7,433 bases of DNA, taken from an uncultured Halomicronema sp. (GTDB lineage: Bacteria; Cyanobacteriota; Cyanobacteriia; Phormidesmidales; Phormidesmidaceae). Location: assembly GCA_937897665.1 (NCBI GenBank), contig CALCPB010000279.1, positions 1 through 7,433 of the forward strand, in the 5' to 3' direction. Positions 5,921 to 7,433 of this stretch are shown in pieces (positions within the stretch are counted from its first letter, which is position 1; every line of letters starts with the position of its first letter). Below the pieces are notes generated by a model. It ran no database searches. It had not been told where the DNA came from and saw nothing but the letters and a program-made list of their open reading frames with translations. The position numbers and the translations under genes are program-made.

Positions 5921-7339
5921 ATGGCGGTTCTTCACTCTTCTATGTTTCAAACCACCCGGCGGCGACTAGCACTGTGGTATACCACGGTCACCGCTGTCGT
6001 GCTGCTGCTGTTTGCCAGCGGCGTGTATTGGTATGTGCGCACTACCCTGGTTGAACGCGTCGATGACACCCTCAGCCACGTCGTCGAAATCGTGCAGCGA
6101 TCGCTGGTCATTGAACCAGGGGGCAGCGGCGGGCAGCGCGTGCTTAGTGCGATGGATGGCACTGACAGCCTGACCGCGCCATCTCTACAGGTCAACGTGG
6201 AGGCCAGCTTTCGCAACAACGACCCCACCCCCGAAGACGACCACATCGACTTGGAATGGTTTGGCCCCACTGGCGAACTGCTGTGGTCCACATTATCCGA
6301 GCCGCTCGATCTGCCCGTGCGAGTCAATCCCCTGGGCAAAACGGTACACGTTAACGCCGAGCAGGTCGTGCGGCAGGTGACCGAACGCATTGTCGCGGGC
6401 AATCAGATTCTCGGCTATCTGCGCGTCAGCCATCCCTGGTTTGAAGTCACCAAACCCAGTCGGCAACTGCTGCAGGATTTGTCGCTGGGCATTAGTTTGA
6501 TGATTGCGGCAGTCGCCACCATTGGCTGGCTGCTGTCGGGCATTGCGATCGCCCCGGTGCGCGAATCTTACCAGCAGCTCTAGCAGTTCACCGCCGATGC
6601 CTCCCTTGAACTGCGCAACCCGATCGCCGTGATTCTAACCAACGTGCAGGTAGCGCTGGCCGATCCCGAACCGGACGCCACCGCCCAGCAACAGCAGCTG
6701 CAGGTGATCGAACGACTGACCCGGCGCTTGGGGCGCTTGGTGGATGATTTGTTGTTTTTGGCCCGGCAGGAAGGCGGCCTGGTGCCTTTCAATCAAGAAT
6801 ACGTTGACCTCTCGCTGCTGCTAGCAGAGGTGATCGAAGAACAGAGCGCGATCGCCGATCACAAAAATATCAGCCTCGGCTGTCAAGCCTGCGAAGTGGC
6901 GCTGGTGGCCCTCGCGGCGGATGAGCCAACGCTACCCACTGCCGCTCATCCTGATTGGCAGGTGCGCGGCGACGCCGATCAGCTCACTCGCCTGTTTACC
7001 AACCTGGTGAGCAATAGCCTGCAGCATACCCCCGTCGGCGGTCAGGTCAGCGTCAACCTCGATCAGAGCCGTCGCCAAAATCAAACCGCGATTCACGTAA
7101 TAGTCAAAGATACCGGGGTGGGTATTCCCCCCGAGGCGCTGCCCTACATTTTTGACCGGTTTTATCGGGCTGATCCGGCCCGGCAGCGATCGGGGGCGAC
7201 GGGGTCGGGGCTGGGGTTGGCGATCGCTAAAGTCATTGTCGAAAACCACGGCGGTACCATTGACCTCAAAAGCACCCCTGACGAAGGTACGGAAGTGACT
7301 GTGCGGCTACCGCTGCAGGCCGAGATGCCCAGTCGCTAG
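5921..7339 (+). pseudogene. Sensor histidine kinase, interrupted by a stop and lacking the H-box histidine
   Basis: One frame of 473 codons with an internal TAG at codon 221 (6581-6583). N-terminal half: a basic start (TTRRRLALWY), transmembrane helix about 18-38, an extracytoplasmic sensor region about 39-185 and a second transmembrane helix about 187-208. There is then a very short linker (IAPVRESYQQL) rather than a full HAMP domain. Directly after the stop the frame continues QFTADASLELRNPIA, where kinases usually read A-S-H-E-L-R-T-P, so the phospho-accepting His is Leu229. The ATP-binding domain is intact: N-box around Asn365 (TNLVSNSLQHTP), G1 DTGVGIP (397-403), F-box FDRFYR (411-416) and G2 GSGLGL (428-433). 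Start at ATG 5921; ATG 5942 (MFQTTRRR) is an equally plausible start. A GTG at 6629 could allow a separate 236-residue ATPase fragment. No response regulator is in the window. Confidence 0.85.
6581..6619 (+). other. Lesion cluster: amber stop and degraded H-box
   Basis: TAG occupies the position where related kinases typically have Lys (AAG) or Gln (CAG). CTT at 6605-6607 replaces an expected His codon (CAT would need one A-to-T change at 6606), and AAC at 6617-6619 gives Asn where Thr is usual (ACC would need one change). All three fall within 39 bases, while flanking sequence keeps the frame and normal codon use. Confidence 0.8.
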
Positions 7340-7433
7340 CAACCTGAATCAGCGGTTGGCACAAAGCGCAATGTAACCTGGCTAGGCAAATTTCCTCCGC
7401 CTATAGTGGTATCAAGATTTTTGCGACAGACCT

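Noticed and set aside
6581..6583. Programmed amber readthrough (for example pyrrolysine insertion)
   Set aside because: No supporting element is visible, cyanobacteria are not known for it, and the essential His is also lost.

Overview
The window looks like chromosomal DNA of a filamentous-type cyanobacterium. At least nine copies of the HIP1 palindrome GCGATCGC are present (starting near 2081, 4075, 4402, 4812, 5160, 6097, 6545, 6848 and 7220). The gene content also fits: a TM2/NINE-type membrane protein, a HEAT-repeat protein of the phycobilin-lyase-like class, and a histidine kinase with a cyanobacterial-style N-terminus. The first 2 kb has no HIP1 site and holds small, poorly characterised genes. 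Genus cannot be decided from the sequence.

Layout. Bases 1-299 are a leader with no supportable gene. Two plus-strand genes follow: a TM2-domain protein with a C-terminal winged-helix-like part (300-797) and a small, probably secreted protein (931-1416). They converge on three minus-strand genes. In transcription order these are an isochorismatase-fold hydrolase closely matching biuret amidohydrolase BiuH (4357-3674), a two-domain ABC ATPase of the BMP/nucleoside-type importer class (about 3594-2035), and a small two-helix membrane protein (1966-1523). A 343-bp G/C-rich divergent intergenic region separates this block from a plus-strand HEAT-repeat gene (4713-5387). Next comes a 533-bp non-coding stretch packed with hairpins and a 115-bp MITE-like element, then a sensor histidine kinase reading frame (5921-7339).

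Main points. The kinase frame is interrupted by an in-frame TAG at 6581. Eight codons later the phospho-accepting histidine of the H-box has become leucine, while the ATP-binding half is fully preserved. This is either a young pseudogene or a local sequence problem. The hydrolase/ABC ATPase pair suggests uptake and breakdown of a nitrogen-rich compound such as biuret, but no permease, substrate-binding protein or allophanate hydrolase is in the window, so the ATPase must work with subunits encoded elsewhere or be a remnant. I see no CRISPR array, tRNA, rRNA, transposase or phage gene. I found no clear-cut new multi-gene system; the best unexplained signals are the structured intergenic regions at 4505-4655 and 5388-5800.
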